A DNA stretch of 64,000 nt from Chryseobacterium jejuense (GTDB lineage: Bacteria; Bacteroidota; Bacteroidia; Flavobacteriales; Weeksellaceae): positions 62,001-126,000 of the forward strand of contig NZ_FNEG01000001.1 of assembly GCF_900100075.1 (NCBI RefSeq). Direction: 5' to 3'. The notes below the pieces were generated by a model. The model worked only from the letters and a program-made list of their open reading frames with translations, was not told the DNA's origin and did no database searches. Below, piece after piece: positions 41,289-50,044 of the stretch. Each line of letters begins with the position of its first letter. Position 1 is the first letter of the stretch. The position numbers and the translations under genes were made by a program.

Positions 41289-44135
41289 TTAGAAGTTGTA
41301 AGTGAATCCCATTTGTCCGCGCATTCCTGAGTAGGAAATATTTTCTACGCGGTCTTTAGCTCCCATATAGTAGCGGTTAGGTTCATTGAAAATATTGTTA
41401 AGCTCCAGAAACAGCCGGACTTTCTTTGAAATACTGTAGGAAGTAGAAAGGTCTACTGTGAAGTTTTTATCAAAATATTGGTAATGATCTGCTCCTGCTG
41501 CAGCCCTGATCTCACTTACATAGTTTCCTTTATAGTTCCCGGCAACACGAAGCATCAGTTTACTGGTTTCATAAAACAAAATGGTATTGAAAATATGCTT
41601 GGCTTGATTAGGAATGGTAGTGGACATAGTTCCGGTCTGTTGCCCATTTTCATAGATCGGCATATTCATTTTGGACGAGATATAGGTGTAATTCCCTTCA
41701 AAACCTATATTTTTTAAGAACCCGGGCAGATTTTCAAAACGCTTGGAAATTCCGAACTCAAAACCGAATAATTTTGCTCCTTCCAGGTTTTTAGGAGCAG
41801 TGAAAGTATACGTTCTGCCGCCAATATCTGTCACCGACTGATCTTTATAAATAAGATTGGTGATGTCTTTATAGAATACTCCGGCAGTAATCAGATCCAG
41901 TTTTCCAAAATAGTTCTCAAACATCAGGTCAAAGTTGTTGGAGAATGTTGGGTCGAGTTTGGTATTTCCTTGGGTAATAGTATTGGTGATATCGTTTACG
42001 ATGGTTCCCGGGTTCAGGTCATTAAAATCAGGTCTTGCAAAAGAACGGGTATAAGCCAATCGCAGAATACGATCATTGCTGATATTCCATTTTAAATTGA
42101 CCATAGGAAGCACAACGTTATATGTTTTATTGTCTTTAATATCTTCCGTTTTATTATCCTTATCCGAAACTACCTTTTTACCCCAAAATGTAATATCGTT
42201 GTATTCATTCCTGAAACCTCCCAATACCTGAAGCTGGTCGGTAACTTTCCAGGTTCCCATCATATAAGCAGCCCATACATTTTCGGTTCCACGGTAAGAA
42301 CTGGTGATATTGGAACTGCTATTTTTAGAGCTTACTTGCGTTAGCCCTAAACTATTCTGTGTAGTTGGATTATACATCTGATCAATCTGTCCGTTAGTAA
42401 TGTGATCAATGATAGCCGAATTATAAGGATTTCCAAGAGGATTCATAAAACCGCCTCGGTAGGGAAATGCTTCACGTTCAAGCTGGCTCAGGTAGGTTGT
42501 GGGAGCTCCGGGAATACCAAGAGACGATTTAGGCATCCATACCAGTAAAGAACTGTCGACGTTTTTGTTCTTATTGTTATATTTTGTTCCGAATTTTAAT
42601 TCAAAATTATCAGATACTTTATATTTTAAATCTAGCTGCCCTCTGAGATCCGTTTCGCTGTTGTGGTTTTGGCTGAGGATGATTTGGTTTAATTTTAATT
42701 TATCCGCTGCTATTGCCTGCTGGTTATAAGGCTGAGTATAACTTCCGGTATCTCCAATACCATCCGGAGCATCCATCGCCATATATTTTCTTCCATCTGC
42801 AGAAAGATTTCCGTAGGTCATTGGCTGTACAAAATTGACCATGGGATAACCTCTTTCATTTTGATCCAGGTTTTTCGGAGAATTGAATCTGAACTCAGAA
42901 CGGGCTTTAGACAATGACCAGTTTACTTCCAGACGTTGTCCCACCTGATGATTTCCACCCAGCTGCATAGAATACAGATCGGTAAGATAGTCTGCATGAC
43001 GGGCCTGAAGCGTTACATTTTTATTGTCGAAATTAAAATAGGTTTCTCTTACAGATTGTCCATCTTTGTATTGGCTGTATAAACCTTTAAAATATAATTT
43101 ATTCCTGCTGTTGATCTCATAATCCAGGCCGAGATTAAACCCAAGCGTTCTTCGGTTGGCCAGATAATCACGAAGCTGCAGCTGATTGATGGAGTAGGAG
43201 GCTGTTTTATCTTTCAGTCCGTAGTTGAAAATATTTCTCATCTGATCTATAGCGGTAGAGCGCTCCCAGATTACTGCAGAAGAGATAAATTTCAGTTTAT
43301 CGGTAATTTTGTTTCCATAAACAATGGAAGAATTATACGTTGGAGATTTCGACATATTAACGTATCCGGAAGACATACTGATGGCTAACGTTTCCTTATT
43401 GGGAGAAGTTTTAGTAATGAAATCTACATTCCCGCCAATAGCATCTCCATCCAGATCAGGAGTTAACGCTTTAGATAATCGGACATTCTGAATAAGTTCC
43501 GAAGGAAAAATATCCATTTGAACCCCACGGTTGGCATTATCACCGCTTGCACTAGGCATTCTGTTGCCATTTAAAGTAGAAGCAGTCCATTGTATAGGAG
43601 TTCCTCTTACCGCAACAAAGCGTCCTTCTCCCATATCACGTTCAATAGAAACTCCCTGCATTCGTTGCACAGCATCAGCGGCGTTACGGTCCGGAAGTTT
43701 TCCAATAGCATCAGCAGAGAGCACTTCTGTGATGGTGTTAGAGTTTTTCTTCATCGTAATGGCTCTGGCTTGCGAGGCTTTGTACACGCTGGTAACCACT
43801 ACTTCCTGAATACTGTTTTCCTTAAGCTTAGCTCCGAATTTAACCAAACCAAGATCAACCTCCTTTTTGTCTGCTACATTGAAAGGAATGTAAACAGTAT
43901 CATATCCCTTGTATTCTACGACAAGTTTGTAGCTTCCATCATGAATATTATTCAGAATAAAAGATCCATCGGTATTGGAGGTAACCTTTTGTCCGCTGTT
44001 TTCAATATAAACCAGCGCATTGGGAAGGTTTCCCTGACTGTCTACTACAGTTCCGTGAACTGAGGTCTGTGCAAAGGCCAAAGGGCCCAAAAGAAAAAAT
44101 GCTGCTTTTGTTAAAAAAAGACTTTCTCGTGACAT
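41289..44135 (-). CDS. TonB-dependent receptor
   Basis: A 948-residue outer-membrane receptor. After the signal peptide there is a carboxypeptidase-like regulatory domain (about 25-110: SVHGTVVDSQGNLPNALVYIENSG), then the plug (about 120-260: LSADAIGKLPDRNAADAVQRM, VAVRGTPIQWTASTLNGNRM, DIFPSELIQNVRLSKALTPD, GDAIGGNVDF) and a large barrel ending in GQMGFTYNF with terminal Phe. The plug signature is that of the Xanthomonas/Caulobacter-type receptors that take up larger organic substrates. It is cotranscribed with the PI-PLC gene; an AraC-type regulator is encoded just upstream on the same strand. Confidence 0.93.
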   Translation of the reverse strand: MSRESLFLTKAAFFLLGPLAFAQTSVHGTVVDSQGNLPNALVYIENSGQKVTSNTDGSFILNNIHDGSYKLVVEYKGYDTVYIPFNVADKKEVDLGLVKFGAKLKENSIQEVVVTSVYKASQARAITMKKNSNTITEVLSADAIGKLPDRNAADAVQRMQGVSIERDMGEGRFVAVRGTPIQWTASTLNGNRMPSASGDNANRGVQMDIFPSELIQNVRLSKALTPDLDGDAIGGNVDFITKTSPNKETLAISMSSGYVNMSKSPTYNSSIVYGNKITDKLKFISSAVIWERSTAIDQMRNIFNYGLKDKTASYSINQLQLRDYLANRRTLGFNLGLDYEINSRNKLYFKGLYSQYKDGQSVRETYFNFDNKNVTLQARHADYLTDLYSMQLGGNHQVGQRLEVNWSLSKARSEFRFNSPKNLDQNERGYPMVNFVQPMTYGNLSADGRKYMAMDAPDGIGDTGSYTQPYNQQAIAADKLKLNQIILSQNHNSETDLRGQLDLKYKVSDNFELKFGTKYNNKNKNVDSSLLVWMPKSSLGIPGAPTTYLSQLEREAFPYRGGFMNPLGNPYNSAIIDHITNGQIDQMYNPTTQNSLGLTQVSSKNSSSNITSSYRGTENVWAAYMMGTWKVTDQLQVLGGFRNEYNDITFWGKKVVSDKDNKTEDIKDNKTYNVVLPMVNLKWNISNDRILRLAYTRSFARPDFNDLNPGTIVNDITNTITQGNTKLDPTFSNNFDLMFENYFGKLDLITAGVFYKDITNLIYKDQSVTDIGGRTYTFTAPKNLEGAKLFGFEFGISKRFENLPGFLKNIGFEGNYTYISSKMNMPIYENGQQTGTMSTTIPNQAKHIFNTILFYETSKLMLRVAGNYKGNYVSEIRAAAGADHYQYFDKNFTVDLSTSYSISKKVRLFLELNNIFNEPNRYYMGAKDRVENISYSGMRGQMGFTYNF

Positions 44136-44271
44136 CTTAGTGAAATTTTATGCAAAGATGTCAGCTCATCAAAAAGTTTTAGTTCATTTAAATTTTAGAC
44201 TACTTTTTCTGTTGAGTTCGCGGCGAACTGTATTGTAAATCAATAAATTACTAATATTAAATAATTGTAAC

Positions 44272-45321
44272 TTAGTGAACAAGCTGAGAGGGCAGGCAGT
44301 CAAATTCCTTTTTAAAATATTTGTAAAAAGTAGATTTGGATTTGAAACCACATTGAAAAGCAAGATCAATAACACTGGCGGAAGGATCCTCAGATAAGAT
44401 CTGTTTAAAATGTTGAATACGGTTTCTGTTAGTATATTCGTGGAAATTGGTGTTGAGGTGTTTGTTGAAGGTGATACTTAAATCGGCTTTGTTTATTTTT
44501 AAATGACCGGAAAGCTGATCTAATGTAAACTCTTCATCCAGATAAATAAGGCTTTCCTGGTAAAACGTGACAATAGCGCTTTGTACAGTATCAAAATCTA
44601 TTTTTGAAAGATCTTTATATTGATAGGTTTCTTTAGGAACAGAAAGATGAGGTATATTCTGTTGTTTCAGGAGTCTGTGCTGGTACGTTAAAATATAAAC
44701 GTACAAAATCCATCCGAACTGAAAAAGAAATAATAGACTGTAGATCTTCTGATAGATCAAAGTATTCCAGCCCAATTGGAAAACGGTCCAGAAAACTAAT
44801 ACTCCCATTAGTACATAACAAACCAGATATCGGAAATTGCTGGCTACCGGATGAGTAATGTTTTTACGGTATTTTGTCAGAAAATAAATGCATATAATCA
44901 GACATGCTACCCAATAATAGCTGTAATATGTAAAATAAGTCTGATAAGATCTGATCGCCATATCTGCCCATGATAGCTCAAAGATTTTTGCTGTAAGAGC
45001 AACAGCATGATGAATAACCACTAAGGTAAGCGGAAAGATCAGATATTTTAGCTTGTCACCCCACTTTGCGTGAATTAAGCAGGCCGTAATATATAAGAAA
45101 ATAAGTCCTTTAAAAACACGAAGACTTCCTGGGATTTCATACAGAACAGATTCATAACCAAATCTTTGAATGATAAAATATTCATATCCCATATCCAATG
45201 CAACTACACCGATGTACAATAACAGCATATTCAGAACAGATTCTCTGTTTTTGATGAGATAGAGTAATAAGGTGAGGGTGATAAGTGCCTGTAGTACAAC
45301 TACCATAATGATGTATAACAT
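44272..45321 (-). CDS. membrane-bound AraC family regulator
   Basis: A 349-residue one-component regulator. The first 210 residues hold about seven hydrophobic helices (for example VVVLQALITLTLLLYLI, LKYLIFPLTLVVIHH, YLVCYVLMGVLVFWTVF), and the last 110 form an AraC-type double HTH (YLDEEFTLDQLSGHLKINKA, ASVIDLAFQCGFKSKSTFYK, YFKKEFDCLPSQ). It can therefore sense at the membrane and bind DNA directly. The TonB receptor starts 136 nt downstream on the same strand and is the obvious target. A -7 element (TAATTTTG) lies at 45339-45346. Confidence 0.88.
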   Translation of the reverse strand: MLYIIMVVVLQALITLTLLLYLIKNRESVLNMLLLYIGVVALDMGYEYFIIQRFGYESVLYEIPGSLRVFKGLIFLYITACLIHAKWGDKLKYLIFPLTLVVIHHAVALTAKIFELSWADMAIRSYQTYFTYYSYYWVACLIICIYFLTKYRKNITHPVASNFRYLVCYVLMGVLVFWTVFQLGWNTLIYQKIYSLLFLFQFGWILYVYILTYQHRLLKQQNIPHLSVPKETYQYKDLSKIDFDTVQSAIVTFYQESLIYLDEEFTLDQLSGHLKINKADLSITFNKHLNTNFHEYTNRNRIQHFKQILSEDPSASVIDLAFQCGFKSKSTFYKYFKKEFDCLPSQLVH

Positions 45322-45338
45322 GATAACTGATATTTTGT

Positions 45339-45346
45339 CAAAATTA
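45339..45346 (-). promoter_or_regulatory. -7 promoter element (TAATTTTG) of the AraC gene
   Basis: Minus-strand TAATTTTG fits TAnnTTTG, 18 nt before the start codon. Confidence 0.5.
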
Positions 45347-45464
45347 TAGATAATATGGGTACGGCATCTTTAACAAATTATTAAATATCAGCCAGAGAAT
45401 GAATAGAACAGAATTTTGTAGATTCAATAAGTTATGATTACTTTAGCATTTAAAGCAAAATTTG

Positions 45465-45896
45465 ATGTCAAAAAAGAAGTTCATAGTATTATCAATATTG
45501 AAAACCTGGTTTTTCTCAACAATTATTTCTACTGTTCTCCTCATTGTGTTTATGAATCTGACTAAGCCGGAAACGAGTGAACATCCGAGAAATTGCGATA
45601 TGAGCGGTTTGGCTTATGGTCTTGTGATTATTTGGCTTTTGTTTTTAAGTATTGCCTCGTTCAGTAGCTTGCTTTCATTTCTAAGATCATTTCAGAGCAA
45701 AATAAAAACAGCTCTTTGCTGGTTCCTGCTTCCGATTATTTTCATGATCTATTATTTCTTTATGATAACAGAAGGGCAAAAAATCAGTGGAGAAGATGTA
45801 TTGTTTTTTCTGATCGCGAACTTTCCATGGCTTGCCTTTTGGACATTTTATTATTCTCAGTTTAACAGGATTTACTTTAAAGAGATTGATAAGTAA
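45465..45896 (+). CDS. small membrane protein of unknown function
   Basis: A 143-residue protein with four hydrophobic helices: about 12-30 (TWFFSTIISTVLLIVFMNL), 49-72 (LAYGLVIIWLLFLSIASFSSLLSF), 83-102 (LCWFLLPIIFMIYYFFMI) and 115-134. No known domain was recognised. A TTG directly before the ATG belongs to the same frame; the ATG at 45465 is taken as start. It is divergent from the AraC regulator gene and could be a target, but nothing shows this. Confidence 0.55.
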   Translation: MSKKKFIVLSILKTWFFSTIISTVLLIVFMNLTKPETSEHPRNCDMSGLAYGLVIIWLLFLSIASFSSLLSFLRSFQSKIKTALCWFLLPIIFMIYYFFMITEGQKISGEDVLFFLIANFPWLAFWTFYYSQFNRIYFKEIDK

Positions 45897-46335
45897 TAAT
45901 GGTGGATTCAACCAGCAGCTGAATTATTTTCGTGAAGGTAAAGAATGATTTGATGAATATAGGGTCAAAAAAAATTACTGCCTGGTAGGACAGTAATAGT
46001 AAAAATCAGTGATATGGTGGGGGATCAGTTTGTAAGCAGAGATTTATGCTGTTTATAAAGGCTGATCGGTGATGTTGCTTTTAATTCGGTCAATTATTTA
46101 ATATTTAGTCTGAATTAGGTGTCATTGTCGGAGTTATTTTACGATAAAAACTTGACGAATCAACTTTGTTTGGACCGAATTTTTGGCAACTTCTATATCA
46201 TGGTTATTGATGACATTGTTGGTTTCCTTTTTTCTAATTGCCTGTGTGCTATATCTTCCAGACCTATCCTAACGATGGTATTTCTGAAAAAAGGCACAAT
46301 CATGCAAATCATTTGCAAATCTATATCACAGCATT
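45897..46335. other. gene-poor region upstream of the LuxR regulator
   Basis: No supported gene. It contains a GTG-started 80-codon frame (46119-46361) that runs into the next promoter, and in another frame a short lipoprotein-like hydrophobic stretch (LLMTLLVSFFLIAC) followed by a stop. Both look like decay or chance. The palindrome GCAAAT-C-ATTTGC lies at 46304-46316. Confidence 0.45.
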
Positions 46336-46366
46336 TTGAGAATTGCTACACTTTTGTGTAGATTTG
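46336..46366 (+). promoter_or_regulatory. promoter of the LuxR regulator with overlapping palindrome
   Basis: TTG at 46336-46338, a 20-nt spacer and TAGATTTG at 46359-46366. The perfect palindrome CTACAC-TTTT-GTGTAG (46346-46361) fills the spacer and runs into the -7 box, a good position for an operator. A second palindrome, GCAAATCATTTGC, is at 46304-46316. Confidence 0.65.
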
Positions 46367-46424
46367 TGGTATGAAAGCTAAAAACTATCCTTTAGTGTAG
46401 TAGTGAAAAAAGCTTCTCAAAAAT

Positions 46425-47183
46425 ATGGAACAGATTAAAAGATTTTTTAACGAAAAAAATGAGGTCAGTAAAGATGCTGACATTGATTTAAGCCAGGGTG
46501 GAGATTATCTTGAGGCTATAAAAGCACTTGCCAGAACTACGTACCAAAGTTTGTATGTGATCAATTACCAGACTAAAGGATTTGAATATGTATCAGATAA
46601 TCCTCTTTTTTTGTGTGGAAAAACCTCGGCAGAAGTAAAAGATCTTGGATATGCATTCTATTTTCAGAATGTAAAGCCGGAGGATATTGAAATGCTAATT
46701 AAAATTAATGAGGCAGGATTTAAATTTTACGATAAAATTCCGATAGAAGATAGAAAGCTATATTCCATTTCCTATGACTTCTATCTTATCAATAGTAAAA
46801 AGAATATGATCCTGGTAAACCATAAGCTTGCTCCTATGTTCCTTACAGAAAATGGGCAGGTATGGAAGGCGTTGTGTGCCGTTTCATTATCCAATAATAC
46901 CTCTTCCGGAAATGTGGTGCTCAGTAAAGAGGGCTCAGATGAGATCTGGAGATATGATCTTACAGCAGATAAATGGGAGAAAGATGCAAGAATAAAATTG
47001 TCTTCCCGAGAGCATGAGATCCTGAGCCTGTATGCGAGTGGGTTAACAATCAGTGAGATTGCTGAAAAACTTTTTATTACATCAGATACCGTAAAATTTC
47101 ACCGCAAAAAACTTTTCGAAAAAATTGGAGTTAGCAATATTGCAGAGGCTTTATCTTATGCTAAAATCAATAAACTACTTTAA
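46425..47183 (+). CDS. LuxR-type regulator with PAS-like sensor domain
   Basis: A 252-residue soluble regulator. Residues 25-150 look like a PAS domain (LYVINYQTKGFEYVSDNPLF, AFYFQNVKPEDIEMLIKI, DFYLINSKKNMILVNHK). The last 65 residues are a LuxR/GerE HTH (KLSSREHEILSLYASGLTI, SEIAEKLFITSDTVKFHRKK). No receiver domain is present, so it senses on its own or through an interaction. Upstream lie two palindromes, one over its own promoter, which suggest autoregulation. It is convergent with a LytTR sensor gene. Confidence 0.88.
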   Translation: MEQIKRFFNEKNEVSKDADIDLSQGGDYLEAIKALARTTYQSLYVINYQTKGFEYVSDNPLFLCGKTSAEVKDLGYAFYFQNVKPEDIEMLIKINEAGFKFYDKIPIEDRKLYSISYDFYLINSKKNMILVNHKLAPMFLTENGQVWKALCAVSLSNNTSSGNVVLSKEGSDEIWRYDLTADKWEKDARIKLSSREHEILSLYASGLTISEIAEKLFITSDTVKFHRKKLFEKIGVSNIAEALSYAKINKLL

Positions 47184-47211
47184 ATTTTGTAGAAAATAAA
47201 TAGAAAAATGC

Positions 47212-48321
47212 TTACTGTTCCAGCCATTTCTTGAATTCTGAAACTCTGTTTTTACTGATGAGTATCATTTCATCACTTTCAGGTTTTACCATTAGCTTTA
47301 ATTGATTTTTACCATACACAAGAATGTTATTAATAGCTTTTACATTAATAATAAACTGGCGGTTCGCTCTGTAAAACATTTGCGGATCTAAAGTTTTGAT
47401 CAGTTCATCCAGACTGGAGTTGATAGAATATTGGCTTCCTGAGCATGTTTTTATGTAAACAATGTTATTTTCAAGAAAGAAATAAGCAATTTCTGAGGTT
47501 TCTAAAGACATCAATTCGTCTTTATGGTAAGTAATGATTCTTTTCTTTACATTATCAGTTGATTCTTCCCTTAAAAAGTCATTGTTATTTTCTTTGTGTT
47601 TTTCGTGAATTAAATGGAGCTGTGTATTGATAGCCGTTAAAGTATTCACTTCATCATTAAGGTTTTTAATCTCATCATTTTTCTGAGCTTCATATTTTTT
47701 ATAGATCATTCGAATGAGAAAGAAACTTACTCCAAGAATTGATAAAGTGGCTATTAAAAATACAATGAGAAAAGTTAAATATAAATCAGAAATCTGCTGT
47801 TCTATTACATCAATATTGGCGTGTGAAGCTACCATCCAGTTACTGCCTTTTACAGGATAAAAACTTACAATTTCGGAAGCACGGTTTGAATTTTCATTAA
47901 AATGATGTATTCCTGTACTGGCTTTTCCTGAATGTAGTATCTCCAGAAAATCAAATTGCTTATTATCTAAAATAAATGCTGAGCTGTTGATCTCAACTTT
48001 TTGCCCCACTAAAGCTGGATTGGGATGACAAAGCTCAATACCTTTCTGATTATACATACAAATAAACCCGCTTTGTGTATCCGTATTTACAATGCTGCTT
48101 TGAAGATTCTGAATGACAGTTTCTTCTGAAAGACCTTGCTTAAGTTGCAATTCCAACAATTTTCCAATTTCACGAGCTTCTCTTTTCCCTGCCTCAAAAG
48201 TACTGTTGAACACATCTTTTTTAGAAGAAGAATATAAATATCGGAAAGAAAAAAAGCTGACAAGCAAAATCACAATGCTTATGGCGGAAAAAGTGATAGT
48301 ATAAAGATTGATCTTTTTCAT
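47212..48321 (-). CDS. membrane one-component LytTR regulator with Cache-like sensor
   Basis: A 369-residue protein with two membrane helices (about 8-28 and 183-205) that flank a periplasmic domain of about 150 residues resembling a Cache sensor (FICMYNQKGIELCHPNPALVG, FYPVKGSNWMVASHANIDVIE). A cytoplasmic coiled coil follows (about 208-245), then a LytTR DNA-binding domain (about 265-369: YHKDELMSLETSEIAYFFLE, FYRANRQFIINVKAI). There is no kinase and no receiver, so ligand binding outside the inner membrane would act directly on DNA binding. It is divergent from the cytochrome P460-like pair. Confidence 0.87.
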   Translation of the reverse strand: MKKINLYTITFSAISIVILLVSFFSFRYLYSSSKKDVFNSTFEAGKREAREIGKLLELQLKQGLSEETVIQNLQSSIVNTDTQSGFICMYNQKGIELCHPNPALVGQKVEINSSAFILDNKQFDFLEILHSGKASTGIHHFNENSNRASEIVSFYPVKGSNWMVASHANIDVIEQQISDLYLTFLIVFLIATLSILGVSFFLIRMIYKKYEAQKNDEIKNLNDEVNTLTAINTQLHLIHEKHKENNNDFLREESTDNVKKRIITYHKDELMSLETSEIAYFFLENNIVYIKTCSGSQYSINSSLDELIKTLDPQMFYRANRQFIINVKAINNILVYGKNQLKLMVKPESDEMILISKNRVSEFKKWLEQ

Positions 48322-48445
48322 TAATAAGGAGTGAATTTCTAATTCGTTTCAAAATTACGGATTTATTCGCAAGAAAATATTCGCTTTTAAGGGTTGAATT
48401 TTCCCTTTCACTGATTGTTTAATAAGGTAAGGTGTTGGTTTCATA

Positions 48446-48453
48446 TAACTTTG
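48446..48453 (+). promoter_or_regulatory. -7 promoter element (TAACTTTG) of the P460-like operon
   Basis: TAACTTTG fits the consensus, 36 nt before the ATG. No properly spaced -33 TTG was seen, which may mean the promoter needs an activator such as the divergent LytTR protein. Confidence 0.5.
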
Positions 48454-48489
48454 GTCTTAGAATTTAAATAAACTTAAAATGATTTTCTC

Positions 48490-49461
48490 ATGAAAAAGAA
48501 GAATAAACTGATCTTAGTTTTGCTTGCTGGATTTGTAAGTTTACAGTTTTTTCGACCTGAAAAAATTGATTATGGAACAAAAACGCAAAACCTAACCAAC
48601 GTTCCAAAAGAAGTTAATACCATTTTGCGAAGCTCATGTTTTGATTGTCATTCCTCACAAACCAATTTAAGATGGTATGATAAAATTACCCCGGCTAATT
48701 TTTTGGTTACATCACACATTAAAGAGGCTAGGAAAGTATTAGACTTCTCTCAATGGGATTCTTGGCCAAAAGCACAGCAGAATTCAACAATTTACTATGT
48801 GATTAACAAAGTTTTGTCAGGAGAGATGCCACTTCCAAGTTATGCGGCTGTTCATTCCTCTGCAAAATTGAATCAGGAGCAAATCCAGACATTGAAAAAT
48901 TATGCTTTATCACTTGCACCTCGTAAAGCTTCAGGTGATTCACAAATAAAAGAGGCTGAAGAGCAATATAATTCCTGGGTAAAAGGAGAATTGAAAAAAA
49001 CTCATGTAGAAGACGCTCCGAACGGACAGCATTATTTTCCGGATTACCGAAACTGGAAAGCGATTAGTACAACAGATCGGTTTGATAACGGAACGATGCG
49101 AATTATTTTTGGGAATACTATTGCAATAAAAGCAATTCAGGACCATAAAGTAAACCCTTGGCCGGATGGAACTGTCTTTGCAAAAACTGTTTGGAAACAA
49201 CAGGTGCAAAAAGATGGAAGTATTTTTTCAGGTGAGTTTTTAGCAGTAGAATTTATGGTGAAAGATGCCAAAAAGTATTCAAAAACAAAAGGATGGAACT
49301 GGGCAAGATGGAAAGGAGCTGATCTAAAACCTTATGGAGGTGATACTCCAAATTTTGAGCAGGAATGCATCCAGTGTCATAAGCCTGTAGCCAATCGTGA
49401 TTATGTTTTTACATCGCCGTTATACTTAATTTCTCAACTTAAAAAAATTCAGACAAAATGA
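48490..49461 (+). CDS. haem-binding protein with cytochrome P460-like domain
   Basis: A 323-residue exported protein with two parts. The N-terminal half is a haem-binding domain with CFDCH (C50, C53, H54) and the following NLRWYDKITPANFLV typical of the family. The C-terminal half resembles cytochrome P460 (DYRNWKAISTTDRFDNGTMR, GTVFAKTVWKQQ, VEFMVKDAKKY, GWNWARW) with the haem-attachment motif CIQCH (C293, C296, H297). It may be a dihaem periplasmic redox protein. The next gene overlaps its stop by 4 nt. Substrate unknown; characterised P460 enzymes oxidise hydroxylamine. Confidence 0.85.
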   Translation: MKKKNKLILVLLAGFVSLQFFRPEKIDYGTKTQNLTNVPKEVNTILRSSCFDCHSSQTNLRWYDKITPANFLVTSHIKEARKVLDFSQWDSWPKAQQNSTIYYVINKVLSGEMPLPSYAAVHSSAKLNQEQIQTLKNYALSLAPRKASGDSQIKEAEEQYNSWVKGELKKTHVEDAPNGQHYFPDYRNWKAISTTDRFDNGTMRIIFGNTIAIKAIQDHKVNPWPDGTVFAKTVWKQQVQKDGSIFSGEFLAVEFMVKDAKKYSKTKGWNWARWKGADLKPYGGDTPNFEQECIQCHKPVANRDYVFTSPLYLISQLKKIQTK

Positions 49462-49934
49462 AAAACTATAGTTTATTCTTAATTTTTGCTTTGGTATTAT
49501 TGGTTTCCTGTCAAAAGAATTCTGAAAATATTCTTAATCTGGAAGCATCTATTGAACAAAGTGATGAACTGAAAGAAAACCCGCTTTTAATGAAACCTAT
49601 CACGTCTTCTATTCAGCCCAAGATAAAAACAATGTCAACCTTGTATGGAAATGATATTGCATTTGATTACGCAAAAACAAATTTTAGTTCTGATTATCCT
49701 GAGAATGCAGTTTTGTATGAGGTAACCTGGGCTCAAAAACCTGATGAATTATGGTTTGGAGCCAATATTCCCAAAAGTATGATCTCTGTTGAGAAAATTA
49801 GCTTTCTTGATAAAGGTCTTATACTATACGAAATGTTTCAGGGAAAGGCCTTAAAGAGAGTGAAAACAGATAATAAAAATGAGAATTTACGGATAGATGC
49901 AATACTTTCTCAAAAAATGGCAGTTTCTCCATAA
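49458..49934 (+). CDS. lipoprotein distantly like cytochrome P460
   Basis: A 158-residue lipoprotein with lipobox LVSC (Cys18). The mature part includes STLYGNDIAFDYAKT, NAVLYEVTWAQKPDELWFGA and NIPKSMISVEKISFLDKG, which recall the P460 pattern of the preceding gene, but no CxxCH is present, so covalent haem c binding is unlikely. It overlaps the upstream gene by ATGA and is surely cotranslated. It could be a partner or a chaperone of the haem protein; this is inference. Confidence 0.68.
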   Translation: MKNYSLFLIFALVLLVSCQKNSENILNLEASIEQSDELKENPLLMKPITSSIQPKIKTMSTLYGNDIAFDYAKTNFSSDYPENAVLYEVTWAQKPDELWFGANIPKSMISVEKISFLDKGLILYEMFQGKALKRVKTDNKNENLRIDAILSQKMAVSP

Positions 49935-50044
49935 TTTTTAGATTCCCGTATTTTCCCGGTATTTTTATTAATGATGGTTGTTATTTCATCTTTAGGTCTG
50001 ATATTTGTATTGAGTAGAAAAACTGAAATACCAATTTATTTATA

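Noticed and set aside
43590..44063. 157-codon plus-strand frame in the receptor gene
   Set aside because: Antisense to the plug and signal region of the TonB receptor, with no sequence features of a protein.
46119..46361. GTG-started 80-codon frame
   Set aside because: It runs through palindromes and into the promoter of the LuxR gene, has no recognisable protein features and no promoter of its own.
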